A stretch of DNA of 64,000 bases from Pseudomonas sp. MYb118 (GTDB taxonomy: Bacteria > Pseudomonadota > Gammaproteobacteria > Pseudomonadales > Pseudomonadaceae), in NCBI RefSeq assembly GCF_040947875.1, contig NZ_JBFRXN010000002.1, forward strand, positions 1,984,001 to 2,048,000. The letters are read 5' to 3'. Shown here one piece after another: positions 10,163-20,766 of the stretch; position 1 is the first letter of the stretch, and each line of letters starts with the position of its first letter. The translations under genes were made by a program, and so were the position numbers. Below the pieces are notes generated by a model. It was not told the origin of the DNA. It searched no databases and was given only the letters and a program-made list of their open reading frames with translations.

Positions 10163-10903
10163 ATGAGCAGCACTGCAAACATTGCTGAAGGCGAAAAAAT
10201 TCTTATCGTTGACGACGATCCGGGGCTCAGCAGCCTGCTGGAACGCTTTTTCGTCAGTAAGGGCTACCGCGCCCGCGCCGTTCCGAACACCGAACAGATG
10301 GACCGCCTGCTGGCGCGTGAAGTGTTCAACCTGGTCGTCCTCGACCTGATGCTGCCCGGTGAAGACGGCCTGACCGCCTGCCGCCGCCTGCGCAGCGCGA
10401 ACAATCAGATTCCGATCATCATGCTGACCGCCAAGGGCGACGAGCTGAGCCGTATCAAGGGCCTGGAACTGGGCGCCGACGATTACCTGGCCAAGCCGTT
10501 CAACCCGGACGAGCTGATGGCCCGCGTCAAGGCCGTCCTGCGTCGCCAGTCGGCGCCGGTGCCGGGCGCCCCGGGCAGCGAAGAAGAAAGCGTGACCTTC
10601 GGGGACTACGAACTGTCCTTGGCCACCCGTGAACTCAAGCGCGGCGCCGAAGTGCACATGCTCACCACCGGCGAATTCGCGGTGCTCAAGGCGTTGGTGA
10701 TGAACGCGCGTCAGCCATTGACCCGCGACAAGCTGATGAACCTGGCCCGTGGCCGTGAGTGGGATGCGCTGGAGCGTTCCATCGACGTGCAGATTTCCCG
10801 TCTGCGCCGGATGATCGAGCCTGATCCATCCAAGCCGCGTTACATCCAGACCGTCTGGGGTGTGGGTTACGTGTTCGTTCCGGATGGCGCCGCCACCAAG
10901 TGA
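10163..10903 (+). CDS. ompR: Response regulator OmpR (AmgR)
   Basis: 246-residue OmpR/PhoB-type regulator. The receiver has the acidic pair in LIVDDDPG, phosphoacceptor D61 (VVLDLMLPGEDG), and the conserved Thr and Lys in MLTAKGDE and YLAKPF. The C-terminal winged helix has RLRRMIEPDPSKPRYIQTVW. The ATG follows AAAGGAG. With the downstream kinase it forms the EnvZ/OmpR pair, called AmgRS in P. aeruginosa, where it handles membrane stress and aminoglycoside tolerance. Confidence 0.95.
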   Translation: MSSTANIAEGEKILIVDDDPGLSSLLERFFVSKGYRARAVPNTEQMDRLLAREVFNLVVLDLMLPGEDGLTACRRLRSANNQIPIIMLTAKGDELSRIKGLELGADDYLAKPFNPDELMARVKAVLRRQSAPVPGAPGSEEESVTFGDYELSLATRELKRGAEVHMLTTGEFAVLKALVMNARQPLTRDKLMNLARGREWDALERSIDVQISRLRRMIEPDPSKPRYIQTVWGVGYVFVPDGAATK

Positions 10904-10911
10904 TCGGCGAT

Positions 10912-10992
10912 TTGTAGGAGCGGGTCCTGCGCACCAGCCAATTGTGCGCAGACTCGCGATCCGCAATATGCGAGCATCGCTCGCTCCTGCAA
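10912..10992. repeat. Degenerate REP inverted pair
   Basis: TGTAGGAGCG at the left end and CGCTCGCTCCTGCA at the right end, with eroded cores between, in the ompR-envZ gap. It looks like a decayed REPIN. Confidence 0.6.
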
Positions 10993-11009
10993 GTGTGTAG
11001 CGGTTATCC

Positions 11010-12323
11010 ATGAAAACCCCTGTGTGGTTCCCCCAGAGTTTCTTCTCCCGCACCCTGTGGCTGGTGCTGATCGTCGTCCTGTTTTCCAAGGCGCTGACCC
11101 TGGTTTATCTGCTGATGAACGAGGACGTGCTGGTGGACCGCCAATACAGCCACGGTGTCGCCCTGACCCTGCGCGCCTATTGGGCGGCCGACGAAAACAA
11201 TCGCGACAAAATCGCCGAGGCCGCGACCCTGATCCGGGTCACGGGCGCCGGTGTGCCGGAAGGCGAGCAACACTGGCCCTACAGCGAGATCTATCAGCGC
11301 CAGATGCAGGCCGAACTGGGCGCCGACACCGAGGTGCGCTTGCGCATGCACTCGCCGCCAGCCCTGTGGGTGCGGGCGCCAAGCCTGGGTGACGCCTGGC
11401 TGAAAGTGCCGCTGTACCCGCATCCGTTGCGCGGCCAGAAAATCTGGAACGTGCTTGGCTGGTTCCTGGCCATTGGCCTTTTGTCGACGGCATCGGCATG
11501 GATTTTCGTCAGCCAGCTCAACCAACCGCTCAAGCGCCTGGTCTACGCCGCCCGACAACTGGGCCAGGGCCGCAGCGTGCGCCTGCCGATCAGCGACACG
11601 CCCAGCGAGATGACCGAGGTGTATCGCGCCTTCAACCAGATGGCTGAGGACGTCGAACAGGCAGGGCGCGAGCGCGAGCTGATGCTGGCGGGGGTCTCCC
11701 ATGACTTGCGCACCCCGCTGACTCGCTTGCGCCTGTCGCTTGAATTGATGGGCGACCGCACCGACCTGACCGACGACATGGTCCGCGATATCGAGGATAT
11801 GGACGCGATTCTCGACCAGTTCCTGGCGTTCATCCGCGATGGCCGCGACGAGTCGGTCGAAGAAGTCGACCTGACCGACCTGGTGCGCGAAGTCGCAGCA
11901 CCCTACAACCAGAACGAAGAGAAAGTCCGGCTGCGCCTGGAACCGATCCAGCCGTTTCCGTTGCGTCGGGTGTCGATGAAGCGCCTGCTGAACAACTTGA
12001 TTGGCAACGCGCTGCATCACGCCGGCAGCGGCGTGGAAGTGGCGGCGCATGTGTCCGGGGACGTGAATGCGCCCTATGTAGTGCTGAGCGTGATGGACCG
12101 TGGTGCCGGTATCGACCCGTCGGAGCTGGAGGCGATCTTCAACCCGTTCACCCGCGGTGATCGTGCCCGGGGCGGGAAGGGCACGGGCCTGGGGCTGGCG
12201 ATCGTCAAGCGGATCGCTTCGATGCATGGCGGCAACGTCGAACTGCGCAACCGCTCCGGTGGCGGGCTGGAAGCGCGGGTGCGGTTGCCGTTGGGGTTGA
12301 TGTTGCCCAGGGATGCGGTTTAA
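11010..12323 (+). CDS. envZ: Sensor histidine kinase EnvZ (AmgS)
   Basis: 437-residue membrane kinase. TM1 is about residues 14-36 and TM2 about 148-168, enclosing a periplasmic sensor of about 110 residues. A HAMP domain follows (NQPLKRLVYAARQLGQG). The DHp box is GVSHDLRTPLTRL with phosphorylated H231. The catalytic domain has N box NLIGNALHHA, G1 VMDRGAGID and G2 GGKGTGLGLAIV. It is the partner of OmpR, about 105 bp upstream with a decayed REP pair between, and is probably cotranscribed. Confidence 0.95.
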   Translation: MKTPVWFPQSFFSRTLWLVLIVVLFSKALTLVYLLMNEDVLVDRQYSHGVALTLRAYWAADENNRDKIAEAATLIRVTGAGVPEGEQHWPYSEIYQRQMQAELGADTEVRLRMHSPPALWVRAPSLGDAWLKVPLYPHPLRGQKIWNVLGWFLAIGLLSTASAWIFVSQLNQPLKRLVYAARQLGQGRSVRLPISDTPSEMTEVYRAFNQMAEDVEQAGRERELMLAGVSHDLRTPLTRLRLSLELMGDRTDLTDDMVRDIEDMDAILDQFLAFIRDGRDESVEEVDLTDLVREVAAPYNQNEEKVRLRLEPIQPFPLRRVSMKRLLNNLIGNALHHAGSGVEVAAHVSGDVNAPYVVLSVMDRGAGIDPSELEAIFNPFTRGDRARGGKGTGLGLAIVKRIASMHGGNVELRNRSGGGLEARVRLPLGLMLPRDAV

Positions 12324-12336
12324 ACCCTAAGGGCCT

Positions 12337-12412
12337 CATCGCGAGCAGGCTCGCTCCCACAGGGGTTCTGTGAACACCACAAACCCCTGTGGGAGCGAGC
12401 CTGCTCGCGATG
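12337..12412. repeat. REP inverted pair, GG/CC lineage
   Basis: Two inverted GG/CC cores, TGTGGG ends inward, between the convergent ends of envZ and rimK. Confidence 0.9.
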
Positions 12413-12442
12413 GCGGCCTCCGTGCCGCCAAAGTCCTTGGGA

Positions 12443-13348
12443 CTAACCCTTCCCCTTGGTCCGAGTCATATTCGGCCCACCATTCTTCTCCAGATGCTCG
12501 ATGATGATCCCCGCCACATTCTTCCCGGTGGTGGTCTCGATCCCTTCCAGCCCCGGTGACGAGTTCACCTCCATCACCAGCGGCCCGTGGTTGGAGCGCA
12601 GGATATCCACCCCCGCCACCGTCAGCCCCATCACCTTCGCCGCACGCAGCGCGGTCATGCGTTCCTCCGGCGTGATCTTGATCAGGCTGGCGCTGCCGCC
12701 GCGGTGCAGGTTGGAGCGGAACTCCCCCGGCTTGGCCTGGCGCTTCATCGCCGCGATCACCTTGTCGCCGACCACGAAGCAGCGGATGTCGGCGCCGCCG
12801 GCCTCCTTGATGTACTCCTGAACCATGATGTTCTGCTTGAGGCCCATGAACGCCTCGATCACCGATTCCGCTGCGGTCGCCGTTTCACACAGCACCACGC
12901 CGATACCCTGGGTACCTTCCAGCACCTTGATCACCAGCGGCGCGCCGTTGACCATGTCGATCAGGTCGGGAATGTCATCCGGTGAGTGGGCGAACCCGGT
13001 GACCGGCAAGCCGATACCCCGGCGCGACAGCAATTGCAATGAACGCAGCTTGTCCCGTGAGCGGGCGATGGCCACCGACTCGTTGAGCGGGAACACCCCC
13101 ATCATTTCGAACTGGCGCAGCACGGCGCAGCCGTAGAACGTCACCGATGCGCCGATCCGTGGGATCACCGCGTCGAAACCTTCCAGCGGCTTGCCACGGT
13201 AATGGATCTGCGGCTTGTGGCTGGCAATGTTCATATAGGCGCGCAGGGTGTCGATCACCACCATTTCATGCCCTCGCTCGGTACCGGCTTCAACCAGTCT
13301 ACGAGTGGAATACAGACGCGGGTTCCGCGACAGCACAGCGATCTTCAT
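12443..13348 (-). CDS. rimK: Ribosomal protein S6 glutamate ligase RimK
   Basis: 301-residue ATP-grasp ligase that adds glutamates to the C-terminus of ribosomal protein S6. Visible elements are [14 protein letters not shown] (ATP-binding strand), [20 protein letters not shown], the Lys/Arg region [19 protein letters not shown] and the metal-binding [13 protein letters not shown]. The ATG at 13348 overlaps the rimB stop as ATGA, so the long upstream extension of the frame is not coding. It is the last gene of rimA-rimB-rimK, which in P. fluorescens SBW25 controls ribosome modification in response to cyclic di-GMP (recalled). Confidence 0.95.
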   Translation of the reverse strand: MKIAVLSRNPRLYSTRRLVEAGTERGHEMVVIDTLRAYMNIASHKPQIHYRGKPLEGFDAVIPRIGASVTFYGCAVLRQFEMMGVFPLNESVAIARSRDKLRSLQLLSRRGIGLPVTGFAHSPDDIPDLIDMVNGAPLVIKVLEGTQGIGVVLCETATAAESVIEAFMGLKQNIMVQEYIKEAGGADIRCFVVGDKVIAAMKRQAKPGEFRSNLHRGGSASLIKITPEERMTALRAAKVMGLTVAGVDILRSNHGPLVMEVNSSPGLEGIETTTGKNVAGIIIEHLEKNGGPNMTRTKGKG

Positions 13349-13824
13349 GCAACACCTGTGGAGGAGGTAGATACCGGGAACACCGGCTTGTCTTGTACAT
13401 ATTTGACGCCCGGACTGACCACCAACTGGCCGTCGACCAGGGCTTTGGAACCCAGTAGCAGGCGATAACGCATGGACTTGCGGCAGGCGAGGGTGAACTC
13501 GACACGCCAGACCCGATCGCCCAAAGCCAGGGTAGTGCTGACCACGTAACGCTTCTGCGCATGGCCGTTGGAGCTCTTGATGGTTTTCATCGTTACCAGA
13601 GGCGCTTCGCAACGCCGGTGACGCAATTGCACCACCGTGCCCAGGTGCGCGGTGAAGCGCACCCAGCTTTCACCGTCGCGCTCGAACGGCTCGATATCGG
13701 TGGCGTGCAGGCTGGAAGTGCTGGCCCCGGTGTCGATTTTCGCGCGCAGGCCTGCGACTCCCAAATCCGGGAGCGCCACCCACTCGCGCAGACCGACGAC
13801 GGTCAAATGATCAAATGTCTTCAA
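13345..13824 (-). CDS. rimB: RimB, retropepsin-like ATP-dependent zinc protease
   Basis: 159-residue protein of the family annotated as ATP-dependent zinc protease. [14 protein letters not shown] is a retropepsin-like D-T-G-A active-site motif, followed by beta-rich sequence and [13 protein letters not shown] near the C-terminus. In SBW25 RimB is the protease that works with RimK on modified S6. It overlaps rimK by 4 bp and lies about 17 bp after rimA. The family call is firm. The exact chemistry, zinc or aspartyl, is uncertain. Confidence 0.85.
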   Translation of the reverse strand: MKTFDHLTVVGLREWVALPDLGVAGLRAKIDTGASTSSLHATDIEPFERDGESWVRFTAHLGTVVQLRHRRCEAPLVTMKTIKSSNGHAQKRYVVSTTLALGDRVWRVEFTLACRKSMRYRLLLGSKALVDGQLVVSPGVKYVQDKPVFPVSTSSTGVA

Positions 13825-13841
13825 TAGGGAAAAACCGACGG

Positions 13842-14621
13842 TTAACGCTTCCAGGCTTCAGGCGATACCTGAGCCAATGCTTTGAATGCAGGCCTGGCGA
13901 ACCAGTAGCCCTGCATCAGGTAAATTCCACAGTCCGCCAGGAAGTCACGTTCCCCGGCGCTTTCGATGCCTTCTGCAATGACTGTAACGTTCAACTCCGC
14001 ACAGATTGTGACAATCCCCCGGACGATCACCTGACGGACGCGGTCGCGGTCGACATCGCGGATCAACGCCATATCGAGCTTGATCAGGTCCGGCTGGAAA
14101 TCCGCCAGCAGATTGAGCCCCGAATGGCCCGCGCCAAAATCGTCGATGGCGGTCTTGAAGCCGAATTCGCGGTATTCACGCAGAATATTAGTCAAATGGC
14201 GATAGTTATCTACGTGCTCATTTTCAAGGGTTTCAAAAATCAGCCGGTCGAGGGGGAAGTTGTGTTTTTTCGCCGTTTCCAGGGTACTGCGAATGCACAG
14301 TTCAGGACGGTACACGGCATTGGGCATGAAGTTGATCGACAAGTGTGTCGACATGTTGAGACGATCTGCACCTTCTATGGCGCGTGTCCGGCAGAGTTGG
14401 TCGAAGCGGTAGCGGTTCGCGTCTGTGACCTGTTCGAGAACGGTCATCGCGCCTTCCCCGGCAGCGCCGCGCACCAGCGCTTCATGAGCGAAGATCGACT
14501 GGTCCCTGAGGTCGACGATCGGTTGATAGGCAAAGGCGAAGTCGAAGTCCAGCGGCTCGCTTTGCTGGCAGCCCCGGCAGCCGCCCTGGGACGATGTCAA
14601 AGAAGATGGAAATAGGGTCAC
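13842..14621 (-). CDS. rimA: RimA, EAL-domain cyclic di-GMP phosphodiesterase
   Basis: 259 residues consisting almost only of an EAL domain. EALVRG is the signature. Further EAL motifs are NFMPNAVY, FETLENE, AIDDFGAGHSGLNLL, PDLIKLDM, AEGIES and MQGYWFARP, so the metal ligands and catalytic Glu appear intact. A short N-terminal stretch has three Cys (GGCRGCQQSE). As first gene of rimABK it probably links cyclic di-GMP to RimK activity. No membrane or sensory domain is present. Confidence 0.88.
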   Translation of the reverse strand: MTLFPSSLTSSQGGCRGCQQSEPLDFDFAFAYQPIVDLRDQSIFAHEALVRGAAGEGAMTVLEQVTDANRYRFDQLCRTRAIEGADRLNMSTHLSINFMPNAVYRPELCIRSTLETAKKHNFPLDRLIFETLENEHVDNYRHLTNILREYREFGFKTAIDDFGAGHSGLNLLADFQPDLIKLDMALIRDVDRDRVRQVIVRGIVTICAELNVTVIAEGIESAGERDFLADCGIYLMQGYWFARPAFKALAQVSPEAWKR

Positions 14622-14737
14622 TCGATCACTCCACGCCGTGGTTTCGGCTTAGTCGACAGTCTATCTGGAGAGCCGAGTTCTTGCGCCCGACAGAAACGGT
14701 AGTACAGTTCTGACTATTGGTGGAAAGAGGAATTCAA

Positions 14738-15145
14738 GTGGCACAAAAAAGCGAAGAGGACGACAAGGTCCGTCTCGATAAATGGTTGTGGGCTGCACGA
14801 TTTTACAAAACCCGCGCACTGGCCAAGGCCGCGATAGAAAGCGGCAAGGTGCATTGGCGGGGCGAGCGCTGCAAGCCGGGCAAGGAGCCGCGGGTGGGTG
14901 ACGAGTTCGAGATTCGCACCGGTTTCGATGAGCGCACGATTGTGGTTCAGGCGCTGTCGATCGTACGCCGTGGCGCACCGGAGGCGCAGACGCTCTACAC
15001 CGAAACCGAAGCCAGCATCGCCAAGCGCGAAGCGGCGGCCGCCCTGCGCAAGGCGGGAGCGCTGGGGGTGAGCACTGATGGCAAGCCGAGCAAGAAGCAG
15101 CGGCGCGATCTGTTCAAGTTTCGTGGGAGCAGTGGGGGCGAGTGA
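14738..15145 (+). CDS. hslR: Heat shock protein 15 HslR
   Basis: 135-residue S4-domain RNA-binding protein (E. coli 133). It binds stalled 50S subunits carrying nascent chains and recycles them. The S4 motif RLDKWLWAARFYKTRALA is at the N-terminus and a Lys/Arg-rich tail ends KKQRRDLFKFRG. The start is GTG 14738 preceded by AAGAGG with a 7-bp spacer. An upstream in-frame GTG lacks a ribosome site. Confidence 0.92.
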   Translation: MAQKSEEDDKVRLDKWLWAARFYKTRALAKAAIESGKVHWRGERCKPGKEPRVGDEFEIRTGFDERTIVVQALSIVRRGAPEAQTLYTETEASIAKREAAAALRKAGALGVSTDGKPSKKQRRDLFKFRGSSGGE

Positions 15146-15159
15146 GGCAGTGACACCGT

Positions 15160-15240
15160 CATCGCGAGCAAGCTCGCTCCTACAGAGGAGCACCACAACC
15201 CTGTAGGAGCGGACTTGTCGAATCGTCGCACCGCCGCGAT
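15160..15240. repeat. REP inverted pair, one arm decayed
   Basis: An intact AG/TT core on the left arm. The right arm begins TGTAGGAGCGGACTTG and then diverges. Lies between the convergent hslR and PAP2 genes. Confidence 0.7.
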
Positions 15241-15278
15241 CCGAGTGCACAGCACTCGGCCAGCCACCGCCAGATCAA

Positions 15279-16079
15279 TCAGACGCTACGCACCACACTC
15301 ATCCGCGACACCACCGGCAATTTCTCCAACAGCCCGAACACCGGCGCCGTGACCTTCAGGAAAAACTCCGACCCGTGATAGGCAAACGGCGTGTAGTAAC
15401 CCCAACCCAGCGCCCACACCGCCATCAACACACCGCCGATGTAATCGTCCTGCCCCCAATGCGCGCCGGCCACCAGGCGCGGCATCATGAACAGCAGCGC
15501 CAGGGCCCAGATCACGAGGGTCTGCCAGGCGGTGCGGCTGAAGACGGTCATGAACAACGCCCAGATCAGCAGCACTGACGCATGGTCACCCGGAAAGCTC
15601 TGGGTCGAACGGTCTTTCAACTCCCAGCGTGCCTCGAGCCCAGGGAAGTAGTCGCTCATGCGCACGGCGCCGTCGATCATCATCGACGGGCTGCTGTGCT
15701 GCCAGCCCATGTAGCCGGTCAGCTTGGAAAACAGCATGCGGATGAACAGCAGCAATAACAGGACGGAAAAGAATCCGAAGAATGCCCGGCGTACGTCAGA
15801 GGCCTTGAAGACCCAGCCGCCGGTGATCAACAGCGTCAGCAGAATCACCCCGACCACTGCGTCGAAGGGTCGCAGACTTGCAATTGCCCACACGTGGAGC
15901 CATATCGGGTTAGTCGCCAGTGGCGCGTTGAGCAGGTGAAACAGCCACTCGTCGAAAAGCACACACAACATCTGGCCCGTAGGCCATAACCAGAAGGCCA
16001 GTAGTGCTACTGGTACCAGATTGCAGAACGCCAACCGGCGCAAGTTCCACCTTGCTTGGAACAAACCCGGATTGTTCAT
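15279..16079 (-). CDS. PAP2-family membrane phosphatase
   Basis: 266-residue membrane protein with about six hydrophobic helices. PAP2 motifs are [11 protein letters not shown] (phosphatase motif 2, PSGH-like with the acid-base His) and [16 protein letters not shown] (motif 3, R...H...D). Motif 1 is weak. Likely substrates are lipid-linked phosphates: undecaprenyl pyrophosphate, phosphatidate or lipid A. The ATG at 16079 is preceded by GGGAGG. An alternative start about 75 bp upstream is less likely. Divergent from hslO. Confidence 0.8.
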   Translation of the reverse strand: MNNPGLFQARWNLRRLAFCNLVPVALLAFWLWPTGQMLCVLFDEWLFHLLNAPLATNPIWLHVWAIASLRPFDAVVGVILLTLLITGGWVFKASDVRRAFFGFFSVLLLLLFIRMLFSKLTGYMGWQHSSPSMMIDGAVRMSDYFPGLEARWELKDRSTQSFPGDHASVLLIWALFMTVFSRTAWQTLVIWALALLFMMPRLVAGAHWGQDDYIGGVLMAVWALGWGYYTPFAYHGSEFFLKVTAPVFGLLEKLPVVSRMSVVRSV

Positions 16080-16182
16080 AAAATGCCTCCCTTGGCGGAA
16101 CAGCGCGCACCGACAGGGTGTCGCGGGGGCGCAATCTTCATGCTTTGTAACCATTTTGTCATCAATTCAGATACCCAGACCT

Positions 16183-17085
16183 ATGACCGATCTACCGGAT
16201 ACCGACTACACCCAACGCTTCATCTTCGATGACAGCGACACCCGCGGCGAACTGGTTTCGTTGGAGCGCAGCTACGCCGAAGTCCTCGCCAAGCACGCCT
16301 ATCCGGATCCGGTCGCGCAACTGCTCGGCGAATTGATGGCGGCAGCATCGTTGCTGGTCGGTGCCCTGAAGTTCGACGGCCTGCTGATTCTCCAGGCCCG
16401 CTCCGATGGCCCGATCCCGTTGCTGATGATCGAGTGCTCCAGCGAGCGTGAAATCCGTGGCCTGGCCCGTTATGAGGCGGACCAGATCGCCCCCGACGCG
16501 ACCCTCGCCGACCTGATGCCGGGCGGCGTCCTCGCGCTGACCATCGACCCTCGCCAGGGCCAGCGTTATCAGGGCATCGTCGATCTCGATGGCGAGACCT
16601 TGTCCGAGTGCTTCACCAATTACTTCGTGATGTCCCAACAGGTCGGCACCCGTTTCTGGCTGTATGCCGATGGCCGTCACGCGCGTGGTCTGCTGCTGCA
16701 ACAGCTGCCTGCGGACCGACTGAAAGACGAAGAAGAGCGCGCGGCCAACTGGCAGCACCTCACGGCATTGGCCAGCACCCTGACCGCCGATGAGTTGCTC
16801 AGCCTGGACAACGAAACCGTGCTTCATCGTCTGTACCACGAAGAGCAGGTTCGCCTGTTCGATGCGCAGCGTTTGCGCTTCCGTTGCAGTTGCTCTCGCG
16901 AACGATCGGCCAATGCACTGGTCAGTTTGGGTCTGGAAGATGCCCAGGACCTGGTTGTCGAACACGGCGGCAACATCGAAGTCGATTGCCAGTTCTGCAA
17001 CCAGCGCTACCTGTTCGATGCTGCCGATGTTGCTCAATTATTCGCCGGTGCGGGTGTCGAGACGCCGTCAGATACCCGTCACTAA
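16183..17085 (+). CDS. hslO: Redox-regulated chaperone Hsp33
   Basis: 300-residue holdase activated by oxidation. The C-terminal zinc centre is C-x-C ([10 protein letters not shown]) and C-x-x-C (DCQFCNQRY) near residues 241-276. The N-terminal part has [20 protein letters not shown] and the substrate-binding core. ATG 16183 begins [15 protein letters not shown], the usual family start, although no strong ribosome site precedes it. Length is close to the E. coli protein. Confidence 0.95.
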   Translation: MTDLPDTDYTQRFIFDDSDTRGELVSLERSYAEVLAKHAYPDPVAQLLGELMAAASLLVGALKFDGLLILQARSDGPIPLLMIECSSEREIRGLARYEADQIAPDATLADLMPGGVLALTIDPRQGQRYQGIVDLDGETLSECFTNYFVMSQQVGTRFWLYADGRHARGLLLQQLPADRLKDEEERAANWQHLTALASTLTADELLSLDNETVLHRLYHEEQVRLFDAQRLRFRCSCSRERSANALVSLGLEDAQDLVVEHGGNIEVDCQFCNQRYLFDAADVAQLFAGAGVETPSDTRH

Positions 17086-17197
17086 AACGGTTCAGCGCAG
17101 GTAAATTCACTGGTTTGTGCCGGAATAACGCCGTTACGACGGGAGGGCCCTACTATTTTTGGGCGTTTCTGGCATAATCCGGCCCACTTTTTTCGCG

Positions 17198-18806
<1,609 letters not shown>

Positions 18807-18820
18807 GACTTGCTGCAATG

Positions 18821-18849
18821 AAAAAGCCGCCCCTCGGGGCGGCTTTTTT
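18821..18849 (+). terminator. Intrinsic terminator of pckA
   Basis: AAAAAGCCGCCCC, loop TC, GGGGCGGCTTTTTT: a strong GC stem with a U-tract, 15 bp after the pckA stop. Confidence 0.92.
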
Positions 18850-18896
18850 GTGCCTGGGGGTTCTCTCCATCCATCTTCACCCTCTGTCCCTGCCCT

Positions 18897-18999
18897 CTGT
18901 AGGAGCGAGCTTGCTCGCGATGGTCGTCAACGATGACGCTGGGCACCTGAAACCCCGCGGTGTCCAATCGACCATCGCGAGCAAGCTCGCTCCTACAGG
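18897..18999. repeat. REP inverted pair, AG/TT lineage
   Basis: Two inverted AG/TT cores, TGTAGG ends outward, spacer about 57 bp, between convergent pckA and the DMT transporter gene. Confidence 0.9.
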
Positions 19000-19011
19000 G
19001 GGTGTGCGGTA

Positions 19012-19878
19012 TCAAGTCTTCAGGTGCAGGACAAACGCCCCCACCAACACCAGAACCACGCCCAGCACCTGCACCTTCCCCAATCGCTCCTTGAAGAACA
19101 CATACCCCAGGATCGCCGCAATCCCGCCCGACAACGTGCTGATCACGGTCACCACCGACACCGAGCCCGCCACCGCACCCCAGGCGAACGAAGAGAACCC
19201 GCCAAGGTTCATCAGGCTGGCGCCAGTCAGGGTCAGGCAGTTTTTCAGCGCGGGAATCTTCAGGCCGTCCTCAAGCTTCAGCACGATGACCACCAGCACC
19301 ATCAACCCAATCAGATACGCCAGCCACAGCATCATGACCGGCCCCAGCGCCGGCAGGACAAACTGGCCTTGCAGCCAGAAACTGGTGCCGTAGAACAGCG
19401 CGGCCAGCAGTGCATAGGCAATCGAGCGGCTGGCTTGTGTGCTGTGCGGGATCTTCGCGTCGGAATGAATGCTGGAGAGCACCACGCCGAGCACGCACAG
19501 GGCGATGCACAGCAGCTGGAGCAGGCTGATCTGTTCGCCTCCGGCCCAGGACAGCAGCGTGGTCACCACGCCATAGGAGGTCACCAGCGGCGCGACAATG
19601 GACGCCTTGCCCAGGGCGAACGCCTTCGACAGCGCCAGTGCTCCGGACACTGTCAGCGCAGCCGCGACGATGCCGCACAACCAGACATCGAGAGGGGCCG
19701 ACATCGACTTGAGTATGAACACGGGAAAGGCGATCAGCAGCAGGCTCATGATGCTGAAACCCAGGGCCTGGCCGAAAAACACCGCGCGCTTGACCCCCAC
19801 CGCACGGGCATTCAACCCCACCAGAAAGTCCGTACCACCCCAGAGCAAGGCGGCCATCAACCCCATCAGTACGTCCAA
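19012..19878 (-). CDS. DMT (EamA) family transporter
   Basis: 288-residue inner-membrane protein with about ten hydrophobic helices arranged as two EamA repeats (GLMAALLWGGTDFLVGL at the start, YALLAALFYGTSFWLQGQF after the midpoint). It ends ERLGKVQVLGVVLVLVGAFVL, typical of drug/metabolite exporters. The substrate cannot be predicted. It lies 15 bp downstream of a small unknown gene on the same strand and may be cotranscribed with it. Confidence 0.82.
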   Translation of the reverse strand: MDVLMGLMAALLWGGTDFLVGLNARAVGVKRAVFFGQALGFSIMSLLLIAFPVFILKSMSAPLDVWLCGIVAAALTVSGALALSKAFALGKASIVAPLVTSYGVVTTLLSWAGGEQISLLQLLCIALCVLGVVLSSIHSDAKIPHSTQASRSIAYALLAALFYGTSFWLQGQFVLPALGPVMMLWLAYLIGLMVLVVIVLKLEDGLKIPALKNCLTLTGASLMNLGGFSSFAWGAVAGSVSVVTVISTLSGGIAAILGYVFFKERLGKVQVLGVVLVLVGAFVLHLKT

Positions 19879-19893
19879 ACCATGTCCTTATCG

Positions 19894-20100
19894 TTACACG
19901 CCCTCAAGCGCCTCGGTGTCCCGGTGTAGGGCCTTGATCGCCCGATAGAGCATGCCGACGGTCAATGGCACTTTGTCACCGCGACCCTTGGCTTTTCGTT
20001 TCAGATAGACATCGTAGCCGCTGGACTGGAAATAGCGATAACTGTCGAGGTTCGCGGCAAGCGCCCTGCAGACGACAAGAGTATCCGGCAGCCAAGGCAT
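19894..20100 (-). CDS. Small hypothetical protein, coupled to the gene upstream
   Basis: 68 residues starting MPWLPDTLVVCRALAANLDSY, with a basic middle (KRKAKGRGDK). No recognised domain, signal peptide or membrane helix. The ATG shares one base with the upstream stop (TAATG), which strongly supports that it is translated. I do not recognise the family. Confidence 0.6.
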   Translation of the reverse strand: MPWLPDTLVVCRALAANLDSYRYFQSSGYDVYLKRKAKGRGDKVPLTVGMLYRAIKALHRDTEALEGV

Positions 20101-20387
20101 TATCCGCGTGACTTGAGCTGTTGCCGGGCGACCTCGAGCATCTCATTGCCATCCTGGGTCAGCAGGTACAACGCGCTGACGATGTTGGGAATATCGCTGG
20201 CGTCCGCCTGTTTGAAACAAAGGCAGTGCAGGGTTTCGAGCAGGTCACTGGCGGCGCGGATACGTTGACGGGCAGCGTCGAGGATTTCGTGGGGGGCGGC
20301 TGCGGTGTCGATGACCAGCACCGGGGTGTCGCTGTAGCTGGATTTGAGTGGGCGAAAACGGGCAGTAAGTGGATCAGGCGTGTTCAT
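20100..20387 (-). CDS. Small Pseudomonas protein (DUF6124/DUF3077-like)
   Basis: 95 residues, MNTPDPLTARFRPLKSSYSD at the start and a helical core ILDAARQRIRAASDLLETLH. Size and helix pattern resemble the Pseudomonas-specific DUF6124/DUF3077 small proteins of unknown function, a tentative link. The ATG at 20387 follows CAAAGGAC. The longer upstream extension looks non-coding. Overlaps the next gene as TAATG. Confidence 0.6.
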   Translation of the reverse strand: MNTPDPLTARFRPLKSSYSDTPVLVIDTAAAPHEILDAARQRIRAASDLLETLHCLCFKQADASDIPNIVSALYLLTQDGNEMLEVARQQLKSRG

Positions 20388-20766
20388 CAAGTCAGTCCTT
20401 TGGAGAGTCTGGCAGTCTCGCCGGTGGGCCGATGCACTGTCAGCCGCAGGAAAACTATGAAGGGGCGGGCATCCCGCGGCAATACGGCCGCAAGGGACAG
20501 GGATCGTAGGGGGTTTTACTGCTTTTTGCGGAATGGCCCTACACGCGATTACCGTTTTCCACAGCTCAACCCCTGGATGTGAAATTTCCCTCGGGTATGT
20601 CAGGCATGTCGCCGGAAACCTCTGCAGGATGCGCGTCAGATCATGTAGGGCATTTCTCAAGCGGTAGCTCGTACCCACTGGGAATCAGGACAACCCAGCG
20701 CTGAACGAGCAAGCGCGGGTGACGATGCGGGGGCTGCCGCGCCACGCCACCCTAACCTCTGCCGAC
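20388..20766. other. Intergenic region, no gene seen
   Basis: About 380 bp between the small-gene operon and the subtilisin-like gene, both on the minus strand. No credible reading frame, terminator or repeat was found. It presumably contains the promoter for the small operon. Confidence 0.4.

Noticed and set aside
12443..13612. An N-terminal extension of RimK of about 88 residues
   Set aside because: The extension lies inside rimB in another frame and has no RimK homology. The ATGA overlap fixes the start at 13348.
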